Source: Eurosta solidaginis
Taxonomy: Eukaryota > Arthropoda > Insecta > Diptera > Tephritidae
Reading direction: 5' to 3'
Assembly: GCF_040869045.1 (NCBI RefSeq)
Contig: NC_090319.1
Coordinates: 344,638,302-344,702,301, forward strand
DNA length: 64,000 bases
Below, in pieces: positions 10,005-22,497 of this stretch. The translations under genes and the position numbers were made by a program. The notes under the pieces were generated by a model, which saw nothing but the letters and a program-made list of their open reading frames with translations, did no database searches and was not told where the DNA came from. The number at the start of each line of letters is the position of its first letter. Within the stretch, counting starts at the first letter, position 1.

Positions 10005-12205
10005 CCAGGCTTAGAAACTAATCAGGAACAAATAGTTTCGGGCTTTTGAGAAGAGCTTTGTAGGCATCTTATTGGTAACAACCCATATGGTTTTATAATC
10101 GATACAGAATAATTATCCACTTCGTTTTGTAACTTCGTCGCGTCAAGTTCGTTTTTCCCCACAACCCAACCACGGGCTATAAAAGGGCGCTATTCATGTG
10201 GTTGAGAATAAAATGGCGGATAGTGCGGGAATCGAAGTGACAAAAGGTTAAATTAAAAGCATTTATCATACTTGGAGTAAGCCATCAAATCAGAATATGT
10301 CTAAATATATAGTGGCCTCAATTACGCAGAAACCTACGCACATGGTTCTGGCCTTAGTGTATTACCTGTGTGTTGGTGGAGGAACTGTACAGCAATCTGA
10401 AGACATCAAACTTGTGTTAAAGAAACCAAGCTAGACATCTGAAAGATTTCATAAAATAAGAATTAGTTATGGCGTTATAGCTTCTAAGTAAGCCGGGCCA
10501 AGGCAGTCTTTCATTCAAGTAAATGAATGGAAGCAACTTAAAACTACAAACAAACAAACAGAATAATGATCGTCTACTTAAAAGTTTGTAATCGACTTTC
10601 GTTATTGCCAGGTCATCGGCTTCTTATTGTTTTTGATCTTCTTTGGTATCTGTTTTATAACAAACCGACGAGCTGGCGTTAACAAAGCGATAATATGTCT
10701 AAAATAAATTGGTAACACTACTATAAGAAATCGATAACCTTTAAGTTTCACAAAAAAATTTGGTATCCTTTTTATACTATATCGCGGATTTTCTGCTAAG
10801 TGTTTGATAACAAATCGATAAAACAACTACAAGAAGTTGGTAACAATCTGATAACATAGCGATAATTTTCGGATGATAAATCCAAAACATTTAGATAAAA
10901 AACGCATAACTCATCAATTAAAAACCGATTTAGTTTAATTTAACTAAATTTGATTTAATTTCGTTTAACTTATATTCTTTTTCTATTTTGTTTTATTTGA
11001 TTTTATTTTACATTTTTATATTTTGTGTTATTTTATTCAACTTTCCTTTCCAATTTTATTAAATTAAAATAACTTATTATTTGTCGATTCTTAGTTTGAG
11101 ATACATTTGAGAATCAGTCCATTTCTCACATTTCAAACGTGAGTTTTCAAATGCATTTCAAATAACCGTTCATAGCATTCTCAATCTAAAAGGCACATTT
11201 TTAATATGGAATTTTTGTTTAAATTGAGAATTTTTGGATTCTCACTTTTTCTCAAACGAGAATAAAGCGGAACGAAATGGAATCCACTGTTGTGCCACTT
11301 TCGGTAAGCAAATTTATTATTTGCCCCACTTCACTTTTAACTCGTTTAGATTTATGCATAATGTAGTACAATATCACTTAATATTATTGAAATGTATAAA
11401 TACTTCCTCATTTTTTCACTTTATGCCCAACTTCACTCAATAAAATCGCTTGTTTACATTTCCAGCTAAAGTATGCAAATTAGAGATCGACGTATTATCA
11501 ACGGCACTATCGATAGCATTGATGTAAAATAAGCATGTTGTACTATTTTTTATTTTATTTTTGAGTTTTATGAACACTTATTATGTACTTTAAAATTTAG
11601 TAATAAGTATTCACATTATTATTAACGAAAATAATCCATGATATCGATGGTTTTCAACCAGAATGGAACGGAATGCAAGTATATCTCAAACCATTCTCAA
11701 GTTGAAGAACAACGTTTGAGAAAAAGTTGAGAGAATATTTAGCTTCAAATGATTAATATTGCTGAATATCAAACTGAGATTAATGTGTTCTCAAACATTT
11801 GAGAGAAAAAAAAATGTTCAAGTATGTCTCAAATTATTCTCAAGTTGAAGATCGACGTTTGAGAAAAAGTCGAGAAAATATTTTGTTTCAAATGATAAAT
11901 AATGTTGAATATCAAACTGAGAATCGATGCTTTTCTCAAACATTTGAGACTTTTGTTTTCAGTGTTTGTTGGGATACAATAATATATTAATACCACACAC
12001 TACGACTACATTTATACATTCTCCAGTATCCCATACAGTAAAAATACCAATATTTCATACTACGCCTGCATTTGCGTTATACATGTATCCTCCATATCGC
12101 ATAACTTTTACAAAGACTACGCTTATGCTTACGTTTTCATTTACATGTTACGCTTACATTCAGGATTAGCAAAGCTGTTTACACATCAAAACGTTAATTG
12201 TTTAT
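10005..12205. repeat. GATAAC-family dispersed repeat, copy A, interrupted twice
   Basis: Parts in order: a head near 10015-10115 (GGAACAAATAGTTTCGGGC, also found at 17412); degenerate units such as AACAAATCGATAAC at 10600-10910; an AT-rich tract at 10925-11080; and a tail at 11986-12195 (CACACTACG, TACGCTTACATTC, TTTACACATCA). The same order occurs in copy B. About 10118-10584 and 11080-11960 look like later insertions, because matching sequence in copy B is contiguous across those points. Non-coding. Confidence 0.6.
11080..11960. repeat. Inserted repeat rich in TCTCAAA/TTTGAGA, with a 143-bp tandem pair
   Basis: The left part (11092-11265) and right part (11678-11950) share TTTGAGAA/TTCTCAAA motifs in both orientations, which suggests long decayed inverted ends. 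On the right, a unit starting AGTATATCTCAAA at 11678 repeats as AGTATGTCTCAAA at 11821, giving a 143-bp period with about 85% identity by eye. No coding region. Confidence 0.55.
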
Positions 12206-12268
12206 TATTAGTTATTTACAAATACGATTGCTTCAACAAATTCGCTTTAAACAAATTAATAATAAATC

Positions 12269-12425
12269 AAGGCGAATTCAGTACCACGTGTTGTTATGGC
12301 AACAGCTGATTGCTCCTTCTTGATTATTTTCCATACGAGTACAATGAAAATTTTCTTTTGGCTTAACATTCTTCTGCACGCATTGGTTGAATTCGCTTTG
12401 CCACCACCTGGAATGGATTCGCCTT
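12269..12425. mobile_element. MITE with AAGGCGAAT ends, copy 1
   Basis: AAGGCGAATTCAGTACCACG at the left end and CACCTGGAATGGATTCGCCTT at the right end are inverted. The interior (TGGCAACAGCTGATTGCTCC, ATTATTTTCCATACGAGTAC) matches the copy at 24851-25066 in the opposite orientation. I could not define a target duplication. Confidence 0.7.
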
Positions 12426-12549
12426 GATAGTAAATATTGCAAGTGTCCAAAGTAGGTAGTCTCTTAGTACCTTTTCTGAAATGTCACTAATAGTAAAAAT
12501 CAGTGGTTTAGTGGAAATTGGGTGCACACAACGTGTTTCGATCATACAT

Positions 12550-12640
12550 AAACTGGGCGGCCGCTATTGTATGGGGGTACTGTGTTTGCGTACCTTGCCG
12601 AAGGTCCTTGGTTCATGTGCTGGGAAGTATATGTGAGCAT
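12550..12640 (+). mobile_element. Possible SINE head remnant
   Basis: GGGCGGCCGCTATTGTATGG…GTACCTTGCCGAAGGTCCTTGGTTCATGTGC resembles the tRNA-like head of the SINE family (GCCGCC…GGTTCAAGTCC), with many changes. The SINE body does not follow, so this is weak. Confidence 0.3.
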
Positions 12641-14335
12641 ACTTGGAAGTATAATGTTCGCGATCCCACACGAGATTCGCATATTTTACTTGTTTTATTT
12701 GGCTTCAAATTTTCTTCCGGGTCTTCGCCAAAAGTAGGATGCACAGGGTTACAGTGTGAAATAAAAGATACGTGTTTTTTAATCACAGGGTGTTTCACTA
12801 AATCATTTCATTTTCTATGTTCAATTTCTGGAAAAAATTTCTCTTTGAAATGTTTTAAGTATTGTTCTCTAAGCGCTAAAACCAAGAACAATTTTGTAGT
12901 TAAAGTCAGATCTGAGGTTATAATGGAATTAAATTTATTTCACAAAATATAAAAAGCTCAAATTAACGGTTATATTTACGTATATAAAAGTATATCCAAA
13001 CCGTTTATGATGTACGCATGTGCAATATTTTTCCTTGAAAATCAAAGACACATTTAGATTTGCTACCAAGTAAAATAATAACAAACTGACAAACTTGACA
13101 CTGCGATACGATACCGCTAGACCAAAATCCTGGGAATAAAAATAATAATAAATAAATAACAAACCAATTAAATTTCGATGTTCAAATATGTAAAAAGGTT
13201 TTAATATACGGAAAATAACGACAAATTACTAAAAAGTTTTAAAACTAAAAAAACGCTGCCCCACACAAATGGGGGAACAAAAACCTAAAATGAAGAGAGC
13301 AGTCATTTTACATTTAAGCAATCAATTAACAACACAGGTATATGTATGTCTAAAAAGCTTCAAGTTAATACCTTCCTACATAGTAAAATTTTATTGCAGG
13401 GCCACGTTAATATTGAGCAAATTAAGGAAGAGTAACAGATAGAACCAATGGAATGTAAACCATGTCCAATTTGGACTCCTGCGTGTCCATTCGGCCACTC
13501 CGGACACTTTGGAGTACTGCATTAAAACAAAAGAGGGGACACCCCGCCATGTTCGACTTAAGAGCACTATAAAGTATTTGTAGCGTTGGATCACCAAAAG
13601 GTGCAAAGATGCCAGTGTAGGTTTGTCTTGGAGCAAGCGGGCCATTACATAAATGTTCCAATATTTTCCTCCAACCAATTAGCTTGAGCTGTGCGTTGGG
13701 CCCTAACCCAGAGTCACAAAAAATCTTGGCTGAAACTTTTCTTTTTTGTTGGTGACTACAGAGAATGTACTAAGGACAATGATTTAAAGGCATGCACGTA
13801 TAATACACTAAACCCTTAATTGGAGAAGCAATATGTGAAAGCCACCAAGGTTTCAAAACCTTGCTTTTATTGTAATTGCCAACAGAAAGCTCCACGAAAA
13901 TTTTGGGGACTTCAGCAGAAGTGACAGTTCTTCGCATAGAATTAAATTTTCTGCTCAGGTACTACCACATCCTTTCTGTCATAAATTTAATTCGATTTAA
14001 CCACAGTTATTCTTCTAGATCAGCAGGATTGGCTATGGATGTAAGTCAAGAGATCTAGACTATTTGAGACAAAATCTCCCAATAGCAATGAGTGTATAAT
14101 CTTTGACATTGCGCGCTACTCTCCGACATAAAATGATGTTTCGTAATCAAGAAGCATGTAACCAAATCGTCTATACACTTTTCAATTTGTACGAACTATT
14201 AAATTAAGTTTTCTACGTAGCATATACATAAGTAGGGATAATGAAAATTGGAAGTAGCTTCTATTTGTAAAAAAGCTAAATTTTTTTTTACAGAAGGTCA
14301 TTGTGCAATACCAATATTTTGAAAAAGCATGGAGA
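12641..14335. other. No gene recognised
   Basis: Open frames such as 12518-12952 (+) and 13661-13391 (−) show no domain I can name. The minus frame near 13670-13425 has fairly balanced composition (KILEHLCNGPLAPRQTYTG) and might be an old coding remnant, but I cannot assign it. Confidence 0.5.
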
Positions 14336-15958
14336 AGCTACACCTTTTCCAGTTTAAGTTCAGAAAATTACGTTTCAAGTTCAGAAAATTACAATTCAAG
14401 TTCAGAATTTCCAATTTAAATTCAGAAATTTACACTTCAAGTTCATAAATTTACAATTCAAGTTCAGAAAATTACAATTAAAGGTCAGAAATTCCAATTT
14501 AAATTCAGAAATTTACAATTCAAGTTCAGAAAATTACAATTCAAGTTCAGAAATTCCAATTTAAATTCAGAAATTTACAATTCAGGTTCAGAACCTCCAA
14601 ATCCAAAAATCAGAAAATTACAATTCAAGTTCAGAAAAATATATTTCAAGTTTAGAAAATTACAATTCATGTTCAGAAAATTACTTTCAAGTTCAGAAAG
14701 TTTGTCGGGAATTTTTTCTCTCATGCAATGACAATTAAAGTATGTAAGATGGTAAATGTTAGCGCTAATAATCTGATACAAGGATATGAAGGGATACTAT
14801 ATGTTAAGGAAGCATTGGATTTCTTAACTCACTTAAATAAATTTTGCTCCCATGAAGGAGATAGCGAAGAAAAACCGTTTTCTCTCTTTTCTTTCCTCCT
14901 TTCATAAGAGGTCAGTTACAAGGACATTCAGCTATATTCTATGTAAAGATCACAAGCATTGATCTGCATTGAGTATGACAGCAGTGATGATGAAATCAAC
15001 GGAGCGTCCCGCAAGTAACATATACATAAGTACTGTGTGCACAGATCAAGTCTTCCTCCACCTGCCTCTCGCAACTCTGTGGAGGCCTCCCCGTCCACTT
15101 ACTTTCCAAATACTTTCATAACCGGATCGTCCTGATGCACTTGTTGCAAAGAGTTATCTTCCGTTCGATTTCTTAGCACGAGATGTACACGCTTGAAGAA
15201 AAATTGGGGTACAGTATATTAGACTGGGTCGGAAAGAAAAGTTGCTAATGTCCGCCCCTAAATTTGAAGATTATGTTGAGAGGGTTTCGGAAAAATTTTG
15301 TTAGCTGACCTAATCATGTGAAAACGACTTCATAGCTTAAAAGGACATTAAACGGAAATGTGAAGCTTCTCAAGGCCAAAATAATGACATATCAATTTTA
15401 AAAGTCGGACGTCAAATAACCAAGTTACAACGAAAAAACCTTTCGGCTGTATTTCGAAGGATCAAAAAAAATTTAAAAAAATTTCCGAAACCCTCTTAAC
15501 ATAATCTTTAAATTTAGGGGCGGATATTAGCAACTTTTTTTTTTTTTTTGTATGGGGACCAACCCAGTCTACGGTATATCCAAGCCACCATTGTCAACGA
15601 AGCATCCACACTTCCGCAAATAACATGTAAGTATTACATTACGTAGTATGAGTTGGAATAACTTTTGAAAAATAACACCCTATTTATAATTTTCTGAATT
15701 GTAATTTTCTGAACTTGAAATGCAATTTTCTGAAATTGAATTGTAATTTTCTGAACTTCTGAATTTTCTGAATTTTAAATTGGAATTTCTGAACTTGAAT
15801 TGGAATTTATAAACTTGAATTGGAAATTCTTATCATGAAATATAATTTTCTGAACTTCAATTGTAATTTTCTGAACTTGAATTGGAAATTCTGAACTTGA
15901 ATTGTAATTTTCTGAACTTGAATTGTAAATATCTGAACTTAAAGTGGAAAAGGTGTAG
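14336..15958. mobile_element. Foldback-like element with arms of short tandem repeats
   Basis: The left arm (14336-14702) is a run of about 20-22-bp units, AAGTTCAGAAAATTACAATT and variants. The right arm (15685-15958) is the same repeat in inverted orientation. The outer tips match: CTACACCTTTTCC at 14338 against GGAAAAGGTGTAG ending at 15958. Inverted arms built of short tandem repeats are the hallmark of Foldback elements in flies. The centre (14703-15684) has no recognisable transposase and holds a separate MITE at 15222-15569. A target duplication was not resolved. Confidence 0.65.
15222..15569. mobile_element. MITE with GACTGGGT ends and TA duplication
   Basis: Inverted ends GACTGGGTC…AAGTTGCTAAT and ATTAGCAACTT…ACCCAGTC, with TA at 15220-15221 and 15570-15571. 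Further inside, GTCCGCCCCTAAATTTGAAG pairs with CTTTAAATTTAGGGGCGGA, and GAGAGGGTTTCGGAAAAATT pairs with AATTTCCGAAACCCTCTTAA. It is nested in the centre of the foldback-like element. Confidence 0.7.
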
Positions 15959-16509
15959 AGCTATGAATAAAAGTTTAATTTTATGAGGATAACTTCAAAA
16001 AAAACTCGAATTTCGAAAAAATATCAAAGCAGTATTTTTTATTTTTTTTTATGTAAAGGAAAAAAATTATAAATCAAAAAAAATCGCATTTAACACCAAT
16101 GATATTTCTTACAAACATCATAAATAAAATCTTACAAACATAGATTAAGGGTAAATGTTTTCCAAAAATACAAAACAAACAAAAAAAATTTCATCAAAAA
16201 TCTTTGTACTGACAAAGAAAGCCAAGATTGAGATTTTATTTTGTCTGCAAGCAACAAAAATATTAAGGCAATTCACAAGGTCTCCTCTTCCTCGCATGTG
16301 CCGTGCTTTAATCAAATTTCATATTAGAAACCATGGAAACAGCTCAAATCCTAATTAAAGTTTAACATGAATACGACACTTTTTTATTGCCCAATTGTAT
16401 TTTTCAGTATTAGAAAGAAATAGGAAATTGTATTCCTTTAAACTTCTTAGGTATTTATATAAGTTTGGGGTTTTCAACATTCAAGTACTCAAGAGCTTAA
16501 CTTCATTAC
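15959..16509. other. No gene recognised
   Basis: AT-rich with A/T runs. No repeat end or domain was recognised. Confidence 0.6.
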
Positions 16510-17010
16510 CATTATTTGGCGCTTAATTGCTCAGATGATTTTGACCTTTGCTTTCTAAGGCACAGACGCCAATTAGGAGCACCAAGGAAGATGAACTCTT
16601 CTTCTATCTGTCCCTCCTACCTCATTGGAGGTCTATCCCTTCGCCAGCTTCCAAATACAGAGACCGTGTATATACTTTTTGGGCAGGAGCATCTCCGTCC
16701 ATTTGCATAGCATGAAATAGCCAGCGTATCCTTTGGGTTTTTGTACGGTGCACTATGTTTATATCTGCGTAAAGCTCCTTCGATACATGCCGATGGCATA
16801 AGGACAACCCAATGAATCATCCATATCTTTCGAATACTCTAAGAGCCATCTCATCTTCTTTCGACAACGTCCTAGATTTCGAGCTATACAATAGGGGATG
16901 TATGATAAGGAACTTATAAAGCGTAATGTTTGTTCGCATATAGAGAGCTTTACTTTTCAAAGAAATTAGCACAATATCCAAGAAGGCTTGTGATAACATC
17001 CGACACTATT
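16510..17010 (-). pseudogene. RTE-type LINE, reverse transcriptase C-terminal remnant
   Basis: Read leftward, the fragments include LKSKALYMRTNITLYKFLI, SKEDEMALRVFERY, ELYADINIV, KTQRIRWLFHAMQMDGDAP and QKVY. These align in order with the intact C-terminal RTE frame at 60283-61071 (LKSKVLSRRTKIILYKSLI, FERKVLRKIYG, ELYADINIVQRIKTQRLRW). Several frameshifts and stops are present. There is no 5' region or tail. Confidence 0.75.
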
Positions 17011-17399
17011 ATATGCCAGCTTTTCTGAGTTAAAATGAACAAATTTCAGTAATCAATTTATTTCGTTTATTTGAGTCTACGGTTACAAAAAACCTTAGGG
17101 ACTAGATTAAAAAAAATTCTTAAAACTAACAGCTAACTATCTAATACGAAATAAACTAAGGGTAGAGGGCTGGAATCATGTACGAAAATATGGATCTAGG
17201 CATCGCAGAGTCAAAGTCAAGATGATTAAAGCCAGTTAAGGCCCCACTAATGGGGGAACATTTTTAGATGAAATGGTATATTGAACCTTAATATTCTAAT
17301 AGGTGCATTAAAGTCTATAAACCCAAGAATATCTGGAAAACAAAGACGAGTACCAAGTTCAACTGAAAGTCGTCCAAGGCTTGGAATTAACTCACCACA
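17011..17399. other. No gene recognised
   Basis: AT-rich sequence between the RTE remnant and the GATAAC repeat. Nothing identifiable. Confidence 0.6.
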
Positions 17400-18000
17400 G
17401 AGGTAACTTTACTAGAAACAAATAGTTCCAAGCTTTTGAGAGGAGCTCCGTCGGTTTATTACTGGAAAAAACGCATAAGTTTTTATAATCAGATTAATAT
17501 CGGTTACATATAATTATCGTCGACTTATCGGTTGTAATCGGCTTGTTATTTCCCAGTCATCGGTTATCTTTTGGTTTACTATCGGCTTGTCATAGAAGCG
17601 TTACACATTTTCCACAGACTTTATGCGAAACTTTTATAGATATCTGTATCATAACAAGTCAATGAGCCGTCGCTAACAAATCGATAACATGCCGATAACA
17701 AACTGGTAACACTGCGATAAGAAATCTATGACCTTTCGATGGCACATCAAAAAATGTTGGATAACGAAATCGATCACTTTTTCAGAACACCCCGATAACA
17801 AATCTAAGTTGCATAAAACAAATTTATATCATTTTCATAATAAACCAATAACTTTTCGGTAAGTTATCGATACTTTTTTGCTATCAAAGCGATAACTTTA
17901 ACAATCCGATAACAAATCGATGAAATATTGATAACATATTAATAATTTTTCGATGAAAAATCCAAAACTTTTCGATAACAAACGGACAACTCATCGATTT

Positions 18001-18985
18001 AATTCAATCTAATTTATTTTACTTTATTTAATTAAATATTTTTTTTTTTTAATTTTATTTTATTTTATATCATTTTGTTTTATTTTAAATTACGTTATTT
18101 AATTTTATATTATTACACTTTATTTTTTTTTTATTTTTTTGTTTTTTATTTTATGTTATTGTATTTAACTTTAATGTATTTTATGTTTTTGTATTTTAAT
18201 TTATTTTATTTCAATTAATTTAATTTTATTTCATATTTTCCCATTACACTTCATTTCATTTCATTTTATTTTGTTTTATTTTAGTTTTATCTTATTTTAT
18301 TTATTTTTTTTTTTATTTTATGTTATTGTATTTAACTTTAATGTATTTTATGTGTTTGTATTTTAATTTATTTTATTTCAATTAATTTAATTTTATTTCA
18401 TATTTTCCCATTACACTTCATTTCATTTCATTTTATTTTGTTTTATTTTAGTTTTATTTTATTTTATTTTATTTTATTTTATTTCATTTTATGTTATTGT
18501 ATTTAACTTTATTTTATTTTATATTATTTTATTAAATTTCATTTTATGTTATTGTATTTTAATTTATTTTATTTCAATTAATTTAATTTTATTTTATATT
18601 ATTTATTCTTATTACATTTCATTTTATTTCATTTTATTTTATTTTAAATTACGCTATTTTATTTTATATTATTTTATTTTATTTTAATTTCATTTAATTT
18701 TATTTTTTTTAATTTTATTTTATTTCTTTTTATTTGATTTTAAAATACGTTATATTGTTTTATATTATTTTATTTATCTTATTTCATTATATGCCATGGC
18801 ATTTAGCTTTATTTTATTTTATTTTATTTTATATTTTTAATTTTATTTCATTTTATGTTATGGTATTTAACTTTATTTAATTTAATTTTATTTTACTTTG
18901 TTTTATTATAACTTATTTTTTTATTTCAATTTATTTAGTTTCATATCATTTTATTTTATTTTTATTTCATTTTATTTAATTTATT
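18001..18985. repeat. AT-rich TTTTATTTTATTT tract with 167-bp higher-order period
   Basis: Nearly all A and T, built of TTTTA/TTTTAT words. A longer unit beginning ATGTTATTGTATTTAACTTT at 18153 recurs almost unchanged at 18320 and more loosely at 18491, so the period is about 167-171 bp. No genes. The minus strand of its right end also serves as the A-rich tail of the LINE at 18986-24465. Confidence 0.8.
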
Positions 18986-19149
18986 TATTTATGAAGTCTA
19001 TGAACACATGTTCTTACAGACTAACAATGAAAAAAATATACAGCAAATTATTAACAAAATTCTTACAGACTACTAACAATTTTCATACAATTAAAAAACA
19101 GACTACAATTAAGAAATACAAAAAGTTAACAAGTCAATGAAAAACTAGC

Positions 19150-20660
19150 ACTTACAGACTAATATAAAAGTATTGATAACTAAAAACACACTTTAATAAA
19201 TTAATAAAAACATTTTTCGACAAAGAGAAATCAAGCTCGATAAAATATGAGATCTTATTAAATTCACCCATAGCGCGGGTAATTGGGGCATTTCTCGTAT
19301 AATTAGTTTTACTATTAATGCCATAAGCTTCTAAGTTCTCTTCTTGGAACATTAAAATTAATTTTCTCAAGAAGAGCAGCACAATGTGTATAGCCATGGA
19401 TGACGCAATATAAAAAGTCAAAGAAAAAATGGACTTTCTCGCTTCTAAAGGTTTAAGATTTAAAAGAAGTAAACGTGCAATATATGAGGGAAGAGGGCTA
19501 GTAAATCTAGTGACCGCAGATAGTATTTAGGAAACACTCTTTGAACTCGCTCAATCCTGTTAATTGCAAACTTTTGGAAGGTAGCCAAATGATAGTGGCA
19601 TACTCGAGATGGGATCGTACAAATGAATTGTAGAGCAATTCAAATGTATACGGAACAGAACTCTGAACTATTACGCCGAATAAAACCAAGCATTGCACAC
19701 GATTTGGCTATGATAAAGTTTACATGGCTGTTGAAAGAAAATTTGGTATCATAAACCAAACCAAGGTCCTTGATTTTATCAACAGTCTGCAGTGGATTGT
19801 TATCAATGGTATATGAACTATAAAGCTTAAAGCGCAATTTAGAGTAGGTTACGTGAATGCATTTACAAATATTTAAAGAAAGGTGCGATCTAACGCACCA
19901 GGAATAGAGATTATTAATTTCACACTGAAGTTCGAACATATCACGCGAATATAATGGAGAAAACTTTAAGATCATCAGCGTACAAGAGAAACCTAACATA
20001 CGGAAAGCAAGCGCTGATGTCGTTGATGAACAGGACAAATGGATCGGATGATACACCATCAATACAGACAATACACAATCCGTTAATTAAATAAGATTTT
20101 AGCCACTGCAGAAAAATTGAGTGAAAACCAAGACAGGAAAGTTTATGAATAAGGATCTCATGTGATACCTTATCGAAGGCTTTGGAGAAGTCAGTATAAA
20201 TACAATCCACCTGGTATCCAGATGCAAAAGCAGATATACAATACTCACTAAACTCCACTAGATTGGTGACCGTCGAACGTCCCGCAACAAAACCATGCTG
20301 CTTGGCACAAATTAGGCTCTTCACTGAAAAGTATAACTTGACTTTTACAACACATTCAAATAACTTCGAAACAGTAGTGAGCTTTGACATATGTCTGTAG
20401 TTACAGACATCATTCTTATTTCCGGAGGAGTTATCGCTGCAAGTTTCCAAGCATCAATAAACTCCCCGCACTGAAGTGACATATTAAACAGGATCTCAGG
20501 AGATAAAACTAAAGCCGAACAACCTTTAACCAAGGCACTTGAGAGGCCATCAGAATCTTTCTTGGCCGATTGCTTTAATTTAGTAATACCACTTGAGATA
20601 TTGTCACATGAAATTGACATTGAACCGAAATCCAGGAGAAGAATTTAAATCAGATGCAAA
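19150..20660 (-). pseudogene. Jockey-type reverse transcriptase, frameshifted
   Basis: Order of motifs along the minus strand: WKLAAITP, NYRHMSKLTTVSKLFE, KQHGFVAGRSTVTNL, IYTDFSKAFDKVSHEIL, LLYADDLKVF (the YADD catalytic box), NSFVRSHLEYATIIW and NYTRNAPITRAMGEFN. The stretch between the thumb-proximal GVS and LFINDI lacks the usual PQGS box, so several codons are lost. Reading requires frame changes near 20430 and 20000 and between 19640 and 19500. The enzyme would copy LINE RNA into DNA at a nicked target. This copy cannot. Confidence 0.85.
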
Positions 20661-20989
20661 GTCGAAAGAAGGGGCATCATCATGGGATAAAAAATTAGCA
20701 CTAAAATAGTCCGCAAACATGTTCACTACCGCATTAGGATTTGTACCTACATTATTTTGGTAAAAGACAGAAGCCGTAACCAAGGAGCAGGTCCTTTTAG
20801 ATTAATTAAAATTCCAAAATGTTTTAGGATTGGACTTAATGTTTGCCTCAAGGCTAAGAATATAGTTTTTGTAATGAAACTTATCGAGACAAATCAACTC
20901 CTTTAGATACTACTGATATTTCTCGTAAAAGAACAGATTCTTGGTCTGACTAAACTTTTTGTAGTATATGTTTCGCAAATTCTTCAATT

Positions 20990-21745
20990 TTTTTAAATCC
21001 CTAGAATACCAAGGTAATTTATATGGGTTTTCTTAAAGACTGGAACAGGCCTTAAACATAGGTCAAAAAGCGTTGATCTAAATATTTCAGAGTAAATGCT
21101 AACATCTGGAGAGGAAAAAAGATCAACCCAGTTAATTTCCCAGAAAACATGGTTAAGTATAGACATGTCGCACCGTGCAAAATTAAAAGCGATATCATCA
21201 TTTACAGAGGGTACACAAAACTCATACAACTCAAGTTTAAGAACAATAGTAGTGTGATGCATATCCGACGGAGCAAATGGTGTACGGCATTCGGATATGT
21301 TAAAATTAATATTATAACTGAGGAATATAAGATCTAATATTTTGTCAAGCCTGTTAGTGAAGCTATTGATTTGCAGCAAGCTTAGCATGTTATCTAAAAA
21401 ATAATTCTCATAGGACTTCGATATATTATTTGGGATGAGGCCCCAGCCACAGAAACCCTGAGACCAAGTGACATCACTTAGATTAAAGTCACCTAAATAT
21501 TGTCAGCATGAGCTTTATAAAGATCTTCAGAACTATTCGGCGGAATATTAGATGCCATCAAGAATAGAGAGCCGGAGTACTTAGAGCCACTAACATTAAC
21601 ACAGAGTTGGTCAAGTAGCGAATCGTTATTATCCAGCTGAATTAGGGGAGCCTTATACTTGCCATGAGCTGCAAGAAGTACAACTCCACCTCGAGAACGC
21701 CCAGTTTTTTCTGCATCCCTGTCTTTACGAAATACGAAATGACCG
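20990..21745 (-). pseudogene. Jockey-type AP endonuclease domain, N-terminus deleted
   Basis: Starts abruptly as VFRKDRDAEKTGRSRGG, continues through VNVSGSKYSG, a stop near 21500, DFNLSDVTWSQGF and ends with a TPFAPSDMHHTT box. This is the order found in the LINE apurinic-type endonuclease that nicks target DNA. The first part of the domain is missing. The sequence joins directly to the end of ORF1 near 21745 in a different frame, so an internal deletion removed the ORF1/ORF2 boundary. A frameshift near 21500 also breaks it. Confidence 0.75.
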
Positions 21746-21928
21746 AACGTTCACCCCAGCAGGCCACAATTCTGGGGGCCTACTCTGTATTGCGATGCGA
21801 AAGGCATTGCGATTCGAAATAAAATTGCGATGCGAAAGGACATTGGAACTGTGAAGCGCTATCGCATCGCTAACAATGTCGCTTTTTTATTATTCGCTTA
21901 TTTTTTGCTTGAGTATGCATCACTGACC

Positions 21929-22497
21929 CAGTGTTGCCAGAACTTTTTCAGAAAAGAAGCTAAATGGCCAAAAAAGCTAAAAACAAATTTTAAGCTAAAA
22001 AGCTAAATATTCAAGGCAATTTTTCAAGGATTTTATTCATTTTTCATAAGAATTTTAGCATTTTAAACAATTTATACATCTAGTAAAAAATGTAAATTAA
22101 TTTTTACTCTAAATATAATTTAAAGATGCAATCTGTGTTTTATACAAATATTTTAAAGTTAATCATTTGACCACTTCTCTACTACTGCTACAACTATTTC
22201 ACTGTTTGCAACAGGATATACATATAAACGGTAGTAGGTGTGAGATAAAAATATACATATTTTCTAAAAATATTTCAATATCACTGGATTCTTCATCATC
22301 TGATGAATTGCAATAAATATTTGATTTGTTCATTAGTTCAATGAGATCGTTTGTAAATCATGGCAGCACTTATTTTCTTTCCTTAGTCTGTATCTTACAT
22401 ATAAAATTGAATTTAACATTTTTAAATGTAACCTGTTACGCTGCTTTGTTTTAACATTGTTCATGGTGCTGAAAATTCGCTCCACTTCTGCATTACT
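21929..22497 (-). pseudogene. hAT transposon 3' fragment with dimerisation domain
   Basis: Minus-strand frame from about 22497: SNAEVERIFSTMNNVKTKQR, then RLHLKMLNSILYVRYRLRKE, ending at a stop near 22330. This is the hAT C-terminal dimerisation signature. The 3' end at 21929 reads CAGTGTTGCC on the + strand, a hAT-type terminus. The Harbinger copy at 23545 is continuous across the matching point (CATCACTGACC), so this is an insertion. The rest of the hAT transposase is absent, and the break is inside the Harbinger transposase gene. Confidence 0.75.

Noticed and set aside
12518..12952. 144-codon open frame as a host gene
   Set aside because: No domain, spans a possible SINE remnant, and composition is Cys/Phe-rich as in chance frames.
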